Positions 23,169 to 36,226 are shown, counted from the first letter of the stretch. The stretch: DNA of 64,000 bases from Theobroma cacao (GCF_000208745.1 NC_030858.1:34844803-34908802), one strand, 5' to 3'. A program made the numbers and translations. Notes: a model not told the origin generated them from the sequence alone.

Positions 23169-23178
23169 GTATTTATAG
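23169..23178 (-). promoter_or_regulatory. TATA box of membrane-protein copy 2
   Basis: The minus strand reads CTATAAATAC, about 55 bases upstream of the chosen ATG. This supports the ATG at 23116 rather than the one at 23200. Confidence 0.6.
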
Positions 23179-23913
23179 ATTGTCTGGAAGAAAAGGACAA
23201 TAAAAAACTGAGGTGGAAAAAGGACCCTTTTATAAAACATCAGAAGAATGAGTAGGCCTAGCATGATCGATGGCATGAGAAAATGCTGACAAGAAAAGTC
23301 TTTGCGCTATCGGATAATCCGACTTCAAATTAGAGCTACATTTGTTCCTTCCAAATAAATAAAAGCAAGCTCTGGTCAAGTTCCCTGGATTCTTCTTGTT
23401 TCAAAGCTTTGTCCAGAATAAAAGATTTCCTCTGTGGGACATGTGCTTCTTATCATGTTCACATTATTCATGAACTTTTTGGCACTTAATAATGAGATCC
23501 AAAGACTAAGAGGATGAAATCACGTCTTTTATGTACTTTCTTTCATGTTTGGGTCCTTTCTTCATTTTGATTCATTATATTGACTGTTGCAATTTCAATT
23601 AATTAATGGGCTTCTTTGTTGAATTTGAGGTTTCACAGGGATTCCTCTTCATTAATCTTCATATACTCGTGTTCAAGTTTAAGTTCTTGTGCACCTATTA
23701 TAACTTATATTTTTTTACTGGAGCAAAAACAGAAACTCAAGAAAAAGTACTAGGATACCGACAAGGATTCTAGTAACTATTTTTTCTAATTATGTATTAC
23801 TAGTAGTTAATCCCCATTTTAGTCAGACTAGTCACATGACATCTTCCCTATCTATTGCAGAATATACAAACAGCATTAAGAAATCTATAACGAATTGCTG
23901 GTAGATGTTGCAT
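23179..23913. other. Intergenic spacer
   Basis: No gene recognised; upstream flank of membrane-protein copy 2. Confidence 0.5.
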
Positions 23914-24012
23914 GCGGCTCTTGGAGCCAATCTGTTCCAAAAAGAAACAAAATTTCAAGGAAAAACTGGTCAGCTTAGTCTTTGATCTGACCACTCAACA
24001 ACCTTGTCACGA
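23914..24012. repeat. Diverged direct repeat, copy 1
   Basis: About 99 bases matching 24182-24273 in the same order: GCGG, GCCAATC, AAACAAA, TCAAGGAAAAA, TGGTC, CTGAC and CACGA. Possibly part of an old transposable element; no coding signal. Confidence 0.6.
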
Positions 24013-24181
24013 ATCTTGTCATATAGTGAAAGAGTCAGGCTCCAAAAAATGAATAAAAACCGTGCCATTAACTTTTGCTAGTGAGCTTACATGGTGCGGA
24101 CTCCGGAATGGCTTAGAGTCGACAATGAACTCTAGGAAAGTTAGAATCGTCATAGTGCCTCAAATCTACTTCTCACAATTG

Positions 24182-24273
24182 GCGGACCTCCAGGCCAATC
24201 CGACCAAAGGAAACAAAGTCAAGGAAAAAGGTGGTCGACTTGGCATTGGTCTGACAACAAGTTTTTGCCACGA
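24182..24273. repeat. Diverged direct repeat, copy 2
   Basis: Partner of 23914-24012, 268 bases away. An open frame of 104 codons (24062-24376) crosses it but has no recognisable content. Confidence 0.6.
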
Positions 24274-24376
24274 TACTCAATCTGAACATAGTAATAGGCT
24301 AGGAACTTTCCTTTGGGTTTTCCTCTTTGCGACTTTGGCCTCCAACCTTGCTGACGTGCATGTGTCTGGGGGATGA

Positions 24377-26266
24377 ATTCGGATACCCGATGCAAAAGGT
24401 CAAGGCAACCAGTTGAAGACTAAATTAATGAAACCAAAGATTCAGGTGTGGTGGCCCAGCTATAAATATTGAAACGGATCCTTTTAGAGAATTTGATAAG
24501 GGAAATTAAATTGCCTAGTGCTTTCCTTTCCCCCTTCCATATCATTCAGCAACTCCGATAGTTTTGACTTCCATTCAGAAAAATTTATGGGTTCTATCAT
24601 ATAGTACGTTAGTTCTTATTTAATCGTGTTCATACAGATATCTAAAACTAGTATTTATATATCTGAGGAAATTCTGACAAATCACAGCGTTTTGTTCTTC
24701 ATGGTTCTTGGGGCCTTGACAATTAGTTGCCCTTCATGACGAGTACATTCAACCGTAGGCTGCTGAATACGCAAGCATTGGGATGCAATTCTTTCTTTTA
24801 TTTTTATAAAAGATGGAGAATGACGTTGGGAGTACTGTTGGCACAATAAGGAGCCTAATTAGCTAGCTTGGGATAAATAGTAATAAACTGATGTATAGCT
24901 AGCTCTATTATATTTATAATAAGTTCTTGAGTGATGCTTTGGGTAATTGCTCCTAGTCCTATATAGAGCAGGTATTCAAAGCTTCATTTCGGTCACGTTT
25001 CTTTCCAAGAAATGTTTATTAACTCTATGTAAAGAAAAAGAAAAATAATACAAAAAATCAAAGCTCAAACCAATACTTTGCACCTTTTTTTAAAAAAAAA
25101 AAAGAAGAAGAAAAGAATGGATCAATGTATCCTTTTCTTGATTGGGACCAAATCTCTATAAAGATTGGACTAAACAGGAATGTGTCTATTTGGGTTAACC
25201 TTCCTGACCCATTTCTTATGGAAGTTCCTCAATGGCCCAAACTTTAACACTTAATGTTTCTAATAACTGTAATTTTTTTTTGAAAGTGAATCTAATATTT
25301 GTAATTTATTAATAATTGTACAGAAATCAAACATTTTTTTGCCTTCCAAAGGGAACATTTTTTTTTTGTAGGAGTATTTTTTAGTAGATTATCATTCATC
25401 TCTTTGGACTCATGAAAACCCTGCAGGATGAAGCTAGGATGGTGTTTCCAAGACCTGTCACATCCCTCACATTTGCAGTTAACATTGTTCCACTTAATTC
25501 ATAGTTATGGTCGACAATTATAGTCCTGATACAAAAGATTACAGCATAAAGTACTCCACTATCTAGAGAAAAATTGAGAAAGACATATCTTCTGTCAGTC
25601 CTCTAGCTAAAAGCTTTTGGCAAAAGCAACATGTAAGTCCAACAGAAACTTGTAGAAAGATTCGAATTTGCATTTAGCACAGGACTTGGGCCCCCAAACT
25701 CACAAAAACCATTTCCCCTTAGCTAGATCATTCATGACCTACTGCTGCATGACTGCATCCCTTCTTTAATTAATAATAATCCCTTAGCTTGCTAGACCAA
25801 TCAAACTGGAAATGAAAACTACCTTGATTTAGTACTATATCCTTCTCTAATTAAAACCCCGTTCCTCTCCCTTTTCTTGCCATAACCTTTTAAAGAAGAA
25901 GGCTATTTTGAACTTTGCAGGTTGCTTTGCATGTCTAATACATCAATGAAGTGAGATAGCCATACTATATACACAACTCTTGCCTGTAGGGCTCATCTAG
26001 GACGGCTAAAATATACTATATAGTACGGGAATATAGCATTGGAATTTGGCATATATACCTAAACCATTTCCATTTTTAAGTTTAAAGAGTCACTTCCATG
26101 TTGAATAAAGAAAGTTGGTGCATACTATTTTTTTCCATTTATCAATTAGAGTTAGATTCCTGAGGTTGCAATACCCTTTTTTTCCCTCATCTCTTCGTCC
26201 TTCTTACGTGTAAAGGATAAGGCATCAAATTTCTCTTGTTTTTTTTTTTTTAAATAAAACCACATC
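24377..26266. other. AT-rich intergenic DNA
   Basis: No gene recognised. Confidence 0.5.
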
Positions 26267-28651
26267 ATATATAAAAACCTCGGGGAAAGGGTGACTCTCC
26301 TCAAATCTGTTATGGCTAGTCTTCCTTTCTTCTACATGTCTCTATTCCAAATGCCACAAGGGGTGAAGAAAGAAATAGAAAAAATCCAAAAGCGATTCCT
26401 GTAGAACGAGACAGAGGATAAAAGGAAAATTCACTATATGGGATGGGACAAAGTCACTGATCTAAAGGAGAATGGAGGTTTGGGAATCACCAACATTGAA
26501 GTAAAAAATAGAGCCCTACTTACCAAATGGTCGTGGAGATACGGTAGGGAAAAACAGAGCCTGTGGAGGGAGGTTATAGTGGAAAAGAACTGTGAAGACC
26601 CTAACAACTTACTGCCATCAGCTGAGAGGAATAAGAGAATGTCCACTACATGGAAAAATATTTTATCCCCCATTTCCCCTACTAACCCTTTTTTTATGTA
26701 GGTTTCCAGCAAGTTAAGTAGATTGATTGGCAATGGTAGTAGAATATTATTCTGGTCTGAAGAGTGGATCGAAGGAATCATTCTCTAAAACGCTTTCCCA
26801 AGAATGTTCGCTTTAGCTATTAGCAAAACGGGAAAGATTCAAGAGTTTGGATCCTGGCAAAATAATGAATGAAAAAGGGAAATAAAGCTGCGTAGAAGGG
26901 TGTTCGGATGAGAGGAAGAACAATGGAAGCAATTCACTGAAATTGTGAATGATTATCAACTTTCTATGGGAATTCAAGAGACCGTCATTTGGAAAGGTTC
27001 TCCTTCAGGCGATTTCTCTGTCAAAGATTTCTGTAGGAATCATGTGTGTAATGGCAGTGGTGGTAGCAACAAATGGAGACAGGTTTGGGCTAATATTGCT
27101 CCACATAGAGTTGAAGTTTTCGTATGGCAAATTCTCCATGGAAGGGCTGCTGTCAAGGCGGAGCTCGTGAAATGAGGGCTGATGAGTTTGAGCTCAACTT
27201 TCTGCCCCCTTTGTCATCAGGTTATCGAAACCATTAACCACGTATTCATTTATTGTTTTGAATCATGGTGCATTTGGTCTGAATGGTGCAGGGAATGGAA
27301 TTTTAATTGGGTGCAACCAGAGAATCTGTCCACTTTTTTTCAGTCTTGGAATGCTTTGATACTAAAGGATGGAGAAATAAAAGTATGGAAGATGGCATTC
27401 TTTGCGGTGACTTGGTCCCTCTGGCTGGCTAGGAACGACGTTGTTTTCGGAGGTAAAACCTGGGATAGGGCTCAAACCTACGAGTTGGTAAAGCTGAGGG
27501 TAGCCACATGGGCAAAGGCCAAATGGCCAAGAGACTATAGCAGAACTCTTGATACCTTTATTGAGCCAATGTTAGGGGCGGTTCTTAAATATGTCAAAAA
27601 GATGAGACCTAAGGTCGAGTGGACGAATCTTGTTGATGGTTCTATGAAGTTTAACGTGGATGGGGCAGCTAGTGGATGCCCAAGAGAAGCTGGAATTGGT
27701 GGGATCCTTAGGAACTTTGCAGGTGAGACCAAAATGATGTTTTCCAAGTCAATAGGGATGGGAGATTTTAACCTAGCAGAAGTGCTGGCTATCAAACAGG
27801 CCTTCATGATGTTTTCTGCATCAAATTGGAATGGTTCTCATTCTCTGGTCATAAAGAGTGACTCCTCAAATGCGGTGAGTTGGATTCAAGCACCTAATCA
27901 AGCTCCTTGGAGGATGAGAAAGTGGATACTCCAAATTGAAATGTTGAAAAGGAAAGGGAAAAGGTGGGAAATCAAATACGTAAGAAGGGAGGCAAACCAG
28001 CAAACAGATACCCTTGCAAAATCGGGAATAGGAAGAGATATTGATTTGGCCAATGTTTGGACTGAAGTTCAGAATGGTGATTTTGTGGTGAATGGCAAGT
28101 ATATGCGTATCTAGCCTTCACTTTGATGCACAGAGATACGCCCAGGCAAAAGGGTGTTTGGCGAAATGGTTGAGAAGTGGACTTGTGGAATACCTGGGAG
28201 GACATTCTAGTGCAGAAGGGAGGTGGGAGAAGCATTGGTTTGTCAGTAAATTTTTTTTAGTGTGATCTCTGTTTTTTGTTGTTATAGGGAGGCGGTCTGC
28301 TTGCTTCTTCTGCTGTTAGTTATGGCTATGATAGTTGTTTGTGATTATCCACGGGTTTCTAGATAGGGTGTGGGGGGAGTTAAGACTGGCCTGATGATGA
28401 TGAACTTTGACTGAAATGGTGAGTTTAAAGACTTCGTTTTTAGGAAAGGGAATGGGAAATGTTTGCTTAAAATTCTATGTTTGTGGCCTCTGTCTTTTGC
28501 TCAGTTATGTAATTTTGAGGGTTATGCCACCTCTAGGATTGTGCATAGGTCTTAAAATTGCAGTTCTTTTGTACTTTTGATTGGAGTTTAACCATTGGTT
28601 ACTCTTGTTAATGAATTATTCCAAATTTCAAAAAAAATATATAAAAACCTC
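26267..28651 (+). mobile_element. 5'-truncated LINE with target-site duplication
   Basis: The 15-base direct repeat ATATATAAAAACCTC (26267-26281 and 28637-28651) flanks a 2355-base insert that ends in a short A tract. These are the marks of target-primed reverse transcription. The insert starts inside the reverse transcriptase C-terminal part (RVTLLKSVMASLPFFYMSLFQMP), continues through GGLGI..(E)VKNRALLTKW, SGDFSVKDF and the zinc-binding tail, and finishes with an RNase H domain and a 3' untranslated part of about 520 bases. Stop codons after RF(L) near 26401 and several later ones break the RT part. Confidence 0.92.
27182..28114 (+). pseudogene. LINE ORF2 C-terminal fragment: zf-RVT plus RNase H
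   Basis: The longest surviving frame of the LINE, 310 codons. The zinc-binding pattern CPLCHQVIETINH..YC is at residues 8-25. The RNase H domain keeps the four acidic residues D160 (FNVDGA), E200 (NLAEVLA), D227 (IKSDSS) and D276 (QQTDTLAKSG). The frame begins after a stop just upstream (TGA at 27173-27175), so it is a remnant of a longer polyprotein. It has no known host role. Confidence 0.88.
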
Positions 28652-28975
28652 AATAACTTGAACATAAACCTTCATGCAACGTGGATCCTCTAACCCAACC
28701 AGATAATCGTGGCCCCAAACTGATGTATTTCTTTTTTGCTTTGCATTATACATTGGGGACAGATTGCACGAGAGTTGGGGATTTAATTAAGTCAATTCGT
28801 TAGAATTTTAATAATCTCATTAGACTAATTTGTTAAGGTCCAGCGAACAATATATTTAGCTTTTTCATAAGTTATTTTTTATATAGTTTGTCAAGATATA
28901 ATTAAAGAAGTTAGTTGTCATGTTATACAACAATTTATAAAGTATTGTTTACTTTGATATGTTGGTTTCACAGTT
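28652..28975. other. Spacer right of the LINE
   Basis: AT-rich; nothing recognised. Confidence 0.4.
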
Positions 28976-29400
28976 TTGTCTCATAAAAAGTACTTTATAA
29001 GTTGAAAATGGTTGGTGTGAGCTTCAAATGTCACTTTAATACGTACACAGACAGCCAATGTGAGATTAATGGCCCCTACTGGGTTTGTGACATCTTCCCC
29101 ACTCCAATAAAGATCCATTGTCCAGTTCGCTTTGATATCAACTGTTATGGTCCATACCACGTTATAAGATATTATCCGCATTATCTCATTGAGTTTATGA
29201 TTTTGCCTTACAAAAAACGTCTCACAAGTTGAAGATGGTATGAATCTTAAATGCTTAGTCTCACTCTAAAACACAACTAATGTAATATTTATGACTCCAA
29301 TTATGACATCTTTCTCGACGTGAGATTAAGGGCTCCTCACTTGGACCATTACATCCTCCTTGATGTAAGATTGATGGTTCCTTTAGGATCATGACACTAA
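28976..29400. repeat. Short repeated module
   Basis: Repeated words occur in order. ACAAGTTGAAGATGG or its variant occurs near 28997 and 29223. GTGAGATTAATGGCCCCT at 29060 recurs as GTGAGATTAAGGGCTCCT at 29320 and GTAAGATTGATGGTTCCT at 29365, each followed by a TGG/GGA...GACA/TACAT motif. Probably the end of an unidentified transposable element. Confidence 0.5.
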
Positions 29401-31510
29401 TACTAGTAGTTTATTACAGATAATTTCATTCATATTTATTAAGATTTTTGGCCGTTTAGACCAAGAAATTATTGCCTTGCATACATAGCAGATCATTCAT
29501 CTAGGAACAGTATATACTCAGAAAGTACCACAAGAACGGCAACTGATATGCTACCCATTGAATAATTTTCCTAGTGCACCCACGTCCCTGTCTGGACTCT
29601 AGTGCATAAATGCTCTCCTCAACTTAATCATCAAGGCAAAATGATAAAAAAGAAGAAGAAGGGGGGTAACAAGTAAGGAAAAGAAGTTAGAGAACGGGAT
29701 GGCTTAGTGACAAAATTTTGGCTTTTTGTCATTTGATGAACACAAGGACATAAAGTGAACAAAGTTTCCACGACTGCTAAATTAACTTCTTAATCAATAT
29801 CTTAAGATAGAATTGAGATTGGGATTTTAATACCTTACATAAATACATAGCACTAGTATGTAATTAAACTTTCAAAGTTTTTAAATGAGAAATTATAGAG
29901 CACATGTATAGTGTGCAAAATGGGCTATACATAAAATCTAATGAATGTCATGAGAGTTAGAAAAATAACCAAATTTCCTCATGGAATTTCTTGGTACAAC
30001 TAATTTAGTCCAAGCCCACCATGGATTCGAATAAAACAAAATTCTCAGCTAAAACAGCACTGCAAGGTGCTGCAGCTCTGATCTCTTTTGGCTATGGAAA
30101 CAGACGAGAGAACAAAGGAAGAATATTCATCATCCCCTCCCACCCACTACTCATCTTCTTATGCCCCATCTCCTAAAACATTGCTCCCTCAGTCTTTCTC
30201 TAATATTACATACTTCTGGTGGTATACAACTTTCTCCCTGAACAATGAGAATAAATGATGGGTGCATATATTGTTTTAGAGTGCTCCTCTCCTTGGCAAA
30301 ATTCTCATTCCAGGTCCACTGCCAAGCACCATGGTGTCCCTTTTTAGACAATTTGGGTTTCTGTGTTTGTTGTAGCGTGTGCTTTCCCTATGATTGAGGC
30401 TGCCCCCTCCTTGTCTCACTTTGGATTCTCTCTCTCTCAGTGCCAGCCACACACACCTCTGTCCCCAACTCCTGTTGAATATACTGCACGCCCAAATTAA
30501 CAACGTATTTAACAATTTCTTTTTCCTAAACAAGCCCAAATTATTCTTTACATTTTTCCTCCATTTCTATTCTCACAACATAATAACAAGCTTGAACTAG
30601 AATTTCCTTCAACTTTGCTTGATTATAATTAGGAAGAGATAATGCAATAATTATCCCTGCCGTTTCTGTTGAAACTATAACATCAATTGACACGAAAAAT
30701 AAGTATCCAATAAGTTTTTTTTATTAAGATTCGAGGGGATGAACAACTTCTTCAGGAATAATAAATGAGAGTCGTGTCAATAAATAGTCAATGGAACTTA
30801 TAAAATAGTGACAAGCAACAAATTCATGAGTAACATATGAAGAGTCGTACTAATAATTTATTCTCACAAAAACTCAATAGTTGGAGTAAAATTATCAGAA
30901 CAACCTTAATTAATACTAGCAAAATATGAACCCAGATAAGCTATTTTAGAATATTTGGATCAAATCACATATATTGTTGACTTTAATTAACACACATAGC
31001 CTTTCAATCCAACATGTCCCCTCTCTTTCAGCGGTGTCAAGCAGTCCTTTTTACAAAGAACGAAAGAGGAGAAGTGGAGTGGTAATTGGGGGGGAGTTTT
31101 GGTTGTAAAACTTATGGCTAAAAAGGAACAAACGTACACGTGAAAGGTGAAGAACACAAAGAAATGAACCCATAATTTAGAAACGTTTCCATAGGGAAGG
31201 TGACAGCTGATAAAGGGGTCATCTGCCCTGCATGTAAAGACCAAGACAAGTGTCCTTAAAAAACCAAAATTTATGTCACCTTTCTTCATTGTCTCCAACG
31301 ACATATATTATACACGAACAAAACCTCCCTCGATTTCATCCCGTCTGAACAGTTTGCTTCCATAACTTCTTCCCTTTCACTGACCATACATCAAAGGAAG
31401 TAAAAAAGAAAGAGAAAAGAAGAAGAAGAAGCTGATTTCTCTTCTTGTTTCTTACTTATGTGTTTGTTCCTTAGTGCATTTTCAGACACCCATATCTTCG
31501 TCTTCTTCAC
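29401..31510. other. Intergenic, upstream flank of PDAT2
   Basis: No protein gene recognised. The stretch 30150-30480 is less AT-rich and has short open frames on both strands without recognisable content. Confidence 0.45.
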
Positions 31511-31516
31511 CACGTG
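31511..31516. promoter_or_regulatory. G-box CACGTG upstream of PDAT2
   Basis: CACGTG in the context CCACGTGGT, about 105 bases upstream of the TATA box. Motif seen; function inferred. Confidence 0.45.
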
Positions 31517-31618
31517 GTCTTTTTTTGTTTTTTTGTCTCTGTAACGGCTAATCATAAAGCTGATCAGTTCTCAGCTTTATAATAATTCAGCTTTTCTTTA
31601 CTTTTTCTCTCGAGCTCT

Positions 31619-31627
31619 TATATATAA
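31619..31627 (+). promoter_or_regulatory. TATA box of PDAT2
   Basis: TATATATAA within CTCTTATATATAAGTG, about 140 bases upstream of the ATG. This predicts a leader of roughly 110 bases. Confidence 0.6.
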
Positions 31628-31764
31628 GTGAGATGTTCTTGTTCTTACACTGTTTCATTTTTATGGCTTTTTTGTGTTTCTTGGTTTTTTGTGTATCCCT
31701 TTGATGGGTAGTTCGTGTTGTTGTTCTTCTCGGTGAATTTTAAGTTCATTTTTTTGGGCTGAAA

Positions 31765-34700
31765 ATGGCTTCTATTCTCCGGTTTAGGAAACTATGCTAT
31801 GTAGAGCAAGCAGTTAAGTGCGCTTCAGTGGGGTTTGAATCTTTTGATCAGTCTCCAAAGATTGATCAAAAGCTGGACAAGAAAGAAGAAGAGGTCATTT
31901 CTGCTAACAATTTTGCCTTGGAAATCATCAAGAAGAGAAAGCAACCAAGGAAGCAGCCCAAGGAATGGAGACGCTTAGATTCTTGTTGTTGGATGATTGG
32001 TTACCTTTGCTCCACTTGGTGGCTTCTTTTGTTCTTGTACCACAGTTTGCCGGTCACATTGCTTCAGGTTCCTGAATCACCAGGGGTCAGGCTTAAACGT
32101 GAAGGCTTGGCAGCTCTTCACCCAGTGGTTTTAGTCCCTGGCATTGTGACTGGTGGCCTAGAGCTATGGGAAGGCCAGCCTTGTGCTGATGGTCTGTTTC
32201 GTAAACGACTTTGGGGTGGTAGCTTCACTGAAATCTTCAAGAGGTACTTAACAGCAATTTTTCTTTTTTACGTAGGAATTGTATCTTTTAGTTTGAATTT
32301 CGATTGAATTTTGAGGAATTATATGGGGCTTCTGTTGGTATGTAGACCTTTGTGTTGGTTGGAGCACTTGTCTTTGCACAGTGAAACTGGCCTTGACCCA
32401 CCAGGAATCCGGGTTCGTGCTGTTCCAGGGCTGGTTGCGGCTGACTATTTTGCTCCGGGATATTTCGTGTGGGCTGTTCTCATTGAAAATTTGGCAAAAA
32501 TTGGTTATGAGGGGAAGAATTTGCACATGGCTGCTTATGATTGGAGGCTCTCTTTCCAGAATACAGAGGTATAATTGTTCTTCCTTTGCTTCTACATCGT
32601 TATTGCACGTTTGCATTAGGTTATATTCGTGTCTATCTCAAGTATACACTGCTGTTTCAGCAGAAATGATTTAAGTAAAATTGTTAAAATTCTTTAACAA
32701 GATTATGAAACTTACGCTTGAGTTATGGCTTGAAGTTTCTATCAATTGGGGAGGTTCTTAATTTTAAACAGAGCAAGGCAATGAATTTATCCATGCTTGT
32801 CATGGCCCTTCTGCTCTCTGCTTCTGAATATGATGGAAAACAATATCAATCTTTGGCTCCAAACAATCCTTCCTGCTTTCATATGTTGCTTCTTCCATGG
32901 CCAATTTGCAGCACAAAACATAGATAACATATTAAATCGAGTTTTTACTAATATATTTTTCAACTGGGGATAAGCAGATTCGGGACCATGCTCTTAGTAG
33001 GCTGAAGAGTAAAATTGAGCTAATGTATTTAACCAATGGCTATAAGAAAGTGGCTGTGGTGCCCCATTCCATGGGGGTTATCTATTTTCTTCATTTCCTT
33101 AAATGGGTTGAAACACCTCCTCCTATAGGGGGTGGTGGTGGTCCAGGTTGGTGTGCCAAGCACATCAAGGCAATCATGAACATTGGTCCAGCTTTTCTGG
33201 GTGTTCCAAAGGCTGTTAGTAATATATTCTCTGCTGAAGGCAAAGACATTGCTTATATCAGGTTAGTGTTTCCATCTCTTCCTCATAACAATTGCTGCTG
33301 TTGAAACATAGTTGAGATGAAGTTACTGCAAAGTACCATTGTATCACAAAATATGTTATTAATGATTTGATCATATCAACATACTAAATGAAGTTACAAA
33401 CAAGATTAAAATGAAATCACCTTTCCTGGTTTTCTCTTTAGTTTGGACATGTAGAACCTTGACTGAGATAGAAAATATCCCAATACTGGTGACAACAAGA
33501 AATAATGATTTCTTGATGTTAGTGCATTATTAGCAAAAGATTTAGCTTTCAGTATTTACCAAATTTTACTCTTTTGTTTGGTCTTTGTAGAGCTATGGCA
33601 CCTGGACTATTGGATTCTAAGATTTTAGGGCTACAAACATTAGAACATGTCATGCGGGTGTCTCGGACATGGGACTCCATTGTGTCATTGGTGCCCAAAG
33701 GGGGAGAGACTATTTGGGGCAACATGGACTGGTCTCCTGAAGAACGGCATGCTTGTGACTTCTCGAGGAAAAGACACTCTCAACCCTCTCCAATTGACAA
33801 TAATGTCAACAACAGTGATGTGAAGAGAGGTTTCCGAGTGAAAGATCCAGTTCAATATGGAAGAATAATCTCTTTTGGCAAGACAGCATCACAGTTACAT
33901 TCTTCACAGCTTCCCACTATTGATTCAAAGGTATGATATGTATGCTTCAGCTAATGACCTTAGAAAATATATTTAACCTTTAGCCTTTTTGATCTGTTGA
34001 AACAACTTAATTCACTACTGAAGGGAGACAACTTAAGAACAGAGTCTTGAAATGACTGAAGGAAAAGAGCTTTTTCTAATGAGAAATCTTCTACTTTCTC
34101 GTTTTATCATTTCCAGCTTTTAAAATGACAGAACCATGCTACCTCTTATGGATAACATTTATATATCTTCAAGTATTGCCTCGTTCAGACAAGTATGCAT
34201 TTTCTGAGTACTTGACAAAATAATAGATCTCCTATCTAGTATCCATTACAAAAATAGAAGACTGTGTTTCAGTCCTTTTTATTGTTGTTGCCAAAAATCT
34301 TGCTTTTGTAATGAGAATCAATAATGAAGTTTCATTCTCAGGAATTTTTGCGGACAAGTGCTTCCCAAAATTTAAACTTTTCCTGTGGAGAGGCCTGGAC
34401 TGAATATGATGAGATGAGCAGGGAAGGCATCCAAAAAGTTGCAGCAAATAAAGCTTACACAACTCAAACCCTTCTTGATCTGCTTCGCTTTGTGGCACCA
34501 AAAATGATGCTACGGGCTGAAGCTCATTTTTCACATGGAATAGCTGACGATCTTGACAACCCTAAATACAACCATTACAAATACTGGTCTAATCCACTTG
34601 AAATGAAGTACGTATAATTGCACTCAGATACATTTTGACAACTTTAATAGTTATATGTATTGTCTTTATTTGTTATACATATTAGATAGATTCTATGTAG

Positions 34701-35546
34701 TCTATTATCTGTAAACATGTATTGTCTTAAACTCATATCTATTATGTCTCAGACATTCAATGCGTTGACAATCTTGTTCTGCTTTCTTTCCTTGCATACA
34801 TTGAACTTCTATTTTTGCAATTTACCAATATAATCATCAACTTCTCTTGAATTATTAATTCTCAATGACCTTTTCCCATTTGGTCATGTGATCATCAAAT
34901 TTTGACTTCTGAAGAGACTCAAATTTGTCTATCTGTCAATCAAGTGAAGCACAAACCTTTTTGCAACATACCTGTGCACATCCCCAAGATGCACACAACC
35001 GAAAACATCCCTTTTTGTATACCTTAGTACTTAATGATTAAAAAGCTGAATATATTTTTCAGACTACCTGATGCTCCGGACATGGAGATATACTGCTTGT
35101 ATGGTGTTGGAATTCCCACTGAGAGATCATACGTGTACAAGCTGTCACCAACCAGTGGGTGCAAAAGCATTCCATACCAGATTGATAGCTCAGTCAATGG
35201 AGAAGACGGTAGCTGCTTGAAAGGTGGAGTATACTTTGCAGATGGAGATGAGAGTGTACCTGTTCTAAGTGCTGGATTCATGTGTGCTAAAGGATGGAGA
35301 GGAAGAACCCGGTTCAATCCATCTGGCATTGCTACATACATAAGGGAGTACCGGCACAAGCCACCATCTAGTCTGCTAGAAGGGAGGGGCATCGAGAGTG
35401 GGGCACATGTTGACATCATGGGAAATGTTGCGCTCATTGAAGACATATTGCGCATTGCATCTGGAGCCACTGGGAAAGAGATAAGAGGTGATAGGATTTA
35501 CTCAGATATCCTAAGAATGTCTGAGAGAATAAACCTTCGGTTGTGA
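31765..35546 (+). CDS. PDAT2: Phospholipid:diacylglycerol acyltransferase, PDAT2-like, 6 exons
   Basis: Transfers an acyl group from phospholipid to diacylglycerol, making triacylglycerol at the endoplasmic reticulum. Exons: 31765-32243, 32346-32568, 32978-33261, 33591-33930, 34342-34607, 35063-35546. The join is 2076 bases, giving 691 aa, slightly longer than typical plant PDATs (about 670). A Lys/Arg-rich N-terminus precedes a membrane helix at about 76-98. The LCAT-like domain then begins HPVVLVPGIVTGGLELWEG. The catalytic serine is S265 in VPHSMG. Catalytic Asp is in FADGDESVPV and His in ESGAHVDIMGN, both in exon 6. The N-terminal FRKL and the CCWMIGYLC..WWLLLFLYHS helix match the PDAT2 rather than the PDAT1 branch. 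Assignment to the branch is from memory of the family. Confidence 0.95.
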
Positions 35547-36226
35547 TTATATTCAGATAGCTTGATGATCTTTATCATTGTCAAATGAGATGCCGTAAGG
35601 CAGATGGAAGAAAAAGAAGCGCTAACAACAGAACGAAGTAACTAACATGGGAATATAAGGTGGTGATGGGAGTTTCTTGAGAGGACTAGCTGAAGAGCAC
35701 AACCCTCAGAATGGAGAAATTAAGGGTACTTGATCAGGTAGAGACCTTAGCCTTTTTTTGCGGTGAGAATACCTTGCTGGAAATCGTTCATAACATTTTG
35801 GCCCTTGTGCTAGAGTGAAAGGTGCATAAAGTGGGGTACTCAATTTTCTGGTATCTTCTAAATGTTGTAATTTTGCCACTTTTTCTGTAATCAAATAGTA
35901 ACAATTGGAAAGAAGATGTATTTAAATATTCTGCATTGATGCCTTTCTATTTTTTTTTTTAATCATTGAACCTTCAGATGCTTGTGTTGAGAACAGTCAT
36001 CTTTTTCCCCATGGCCTTGCTAAGTCATCAACTCTATGGAACATGGATGAGCTCTACTCAACCTATCATTGAGATTCATATCTGTATCTTTATGTCTTCA
36101 TTTCTGTCCTAGCCTCTTGGACTGTCTAGTTATGGCCAAACTCCAATTTACTCTTTGGCCTTTGCCAAGATAGTTCCAAAAACAAATGGCCAATGGCCAG
36201 GAACAAAAATTATCCTAAAATGGAAA
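35547..36226. other. PDAT2 3' flank
   Basis: Probably 3' untranslated sequence followed by spacer up to the tRNA. No other gene seen. Confidence 0.5.

Noticed and set aside
23117..23200. Upstream ATG at 23200 as start of membrane-protein copy 2
   Set aside because: It lies upstream of the TATA box, and copy 1 starts at the position equivalent to 23116.
30277..30300. Minus-strand TGCCAAGGAGAGGAGCACTC, resembling miR399
   Set aside because: The match to the miR399 core is imperfect (a base of the AAAGG run is missing) and no convincing star strand forms a hairpin.
35024..35470. 148-codon frame antisense to PDAT2 exon 6
   Set aside because: Mirror of a strongly coding exon; composition explains it.
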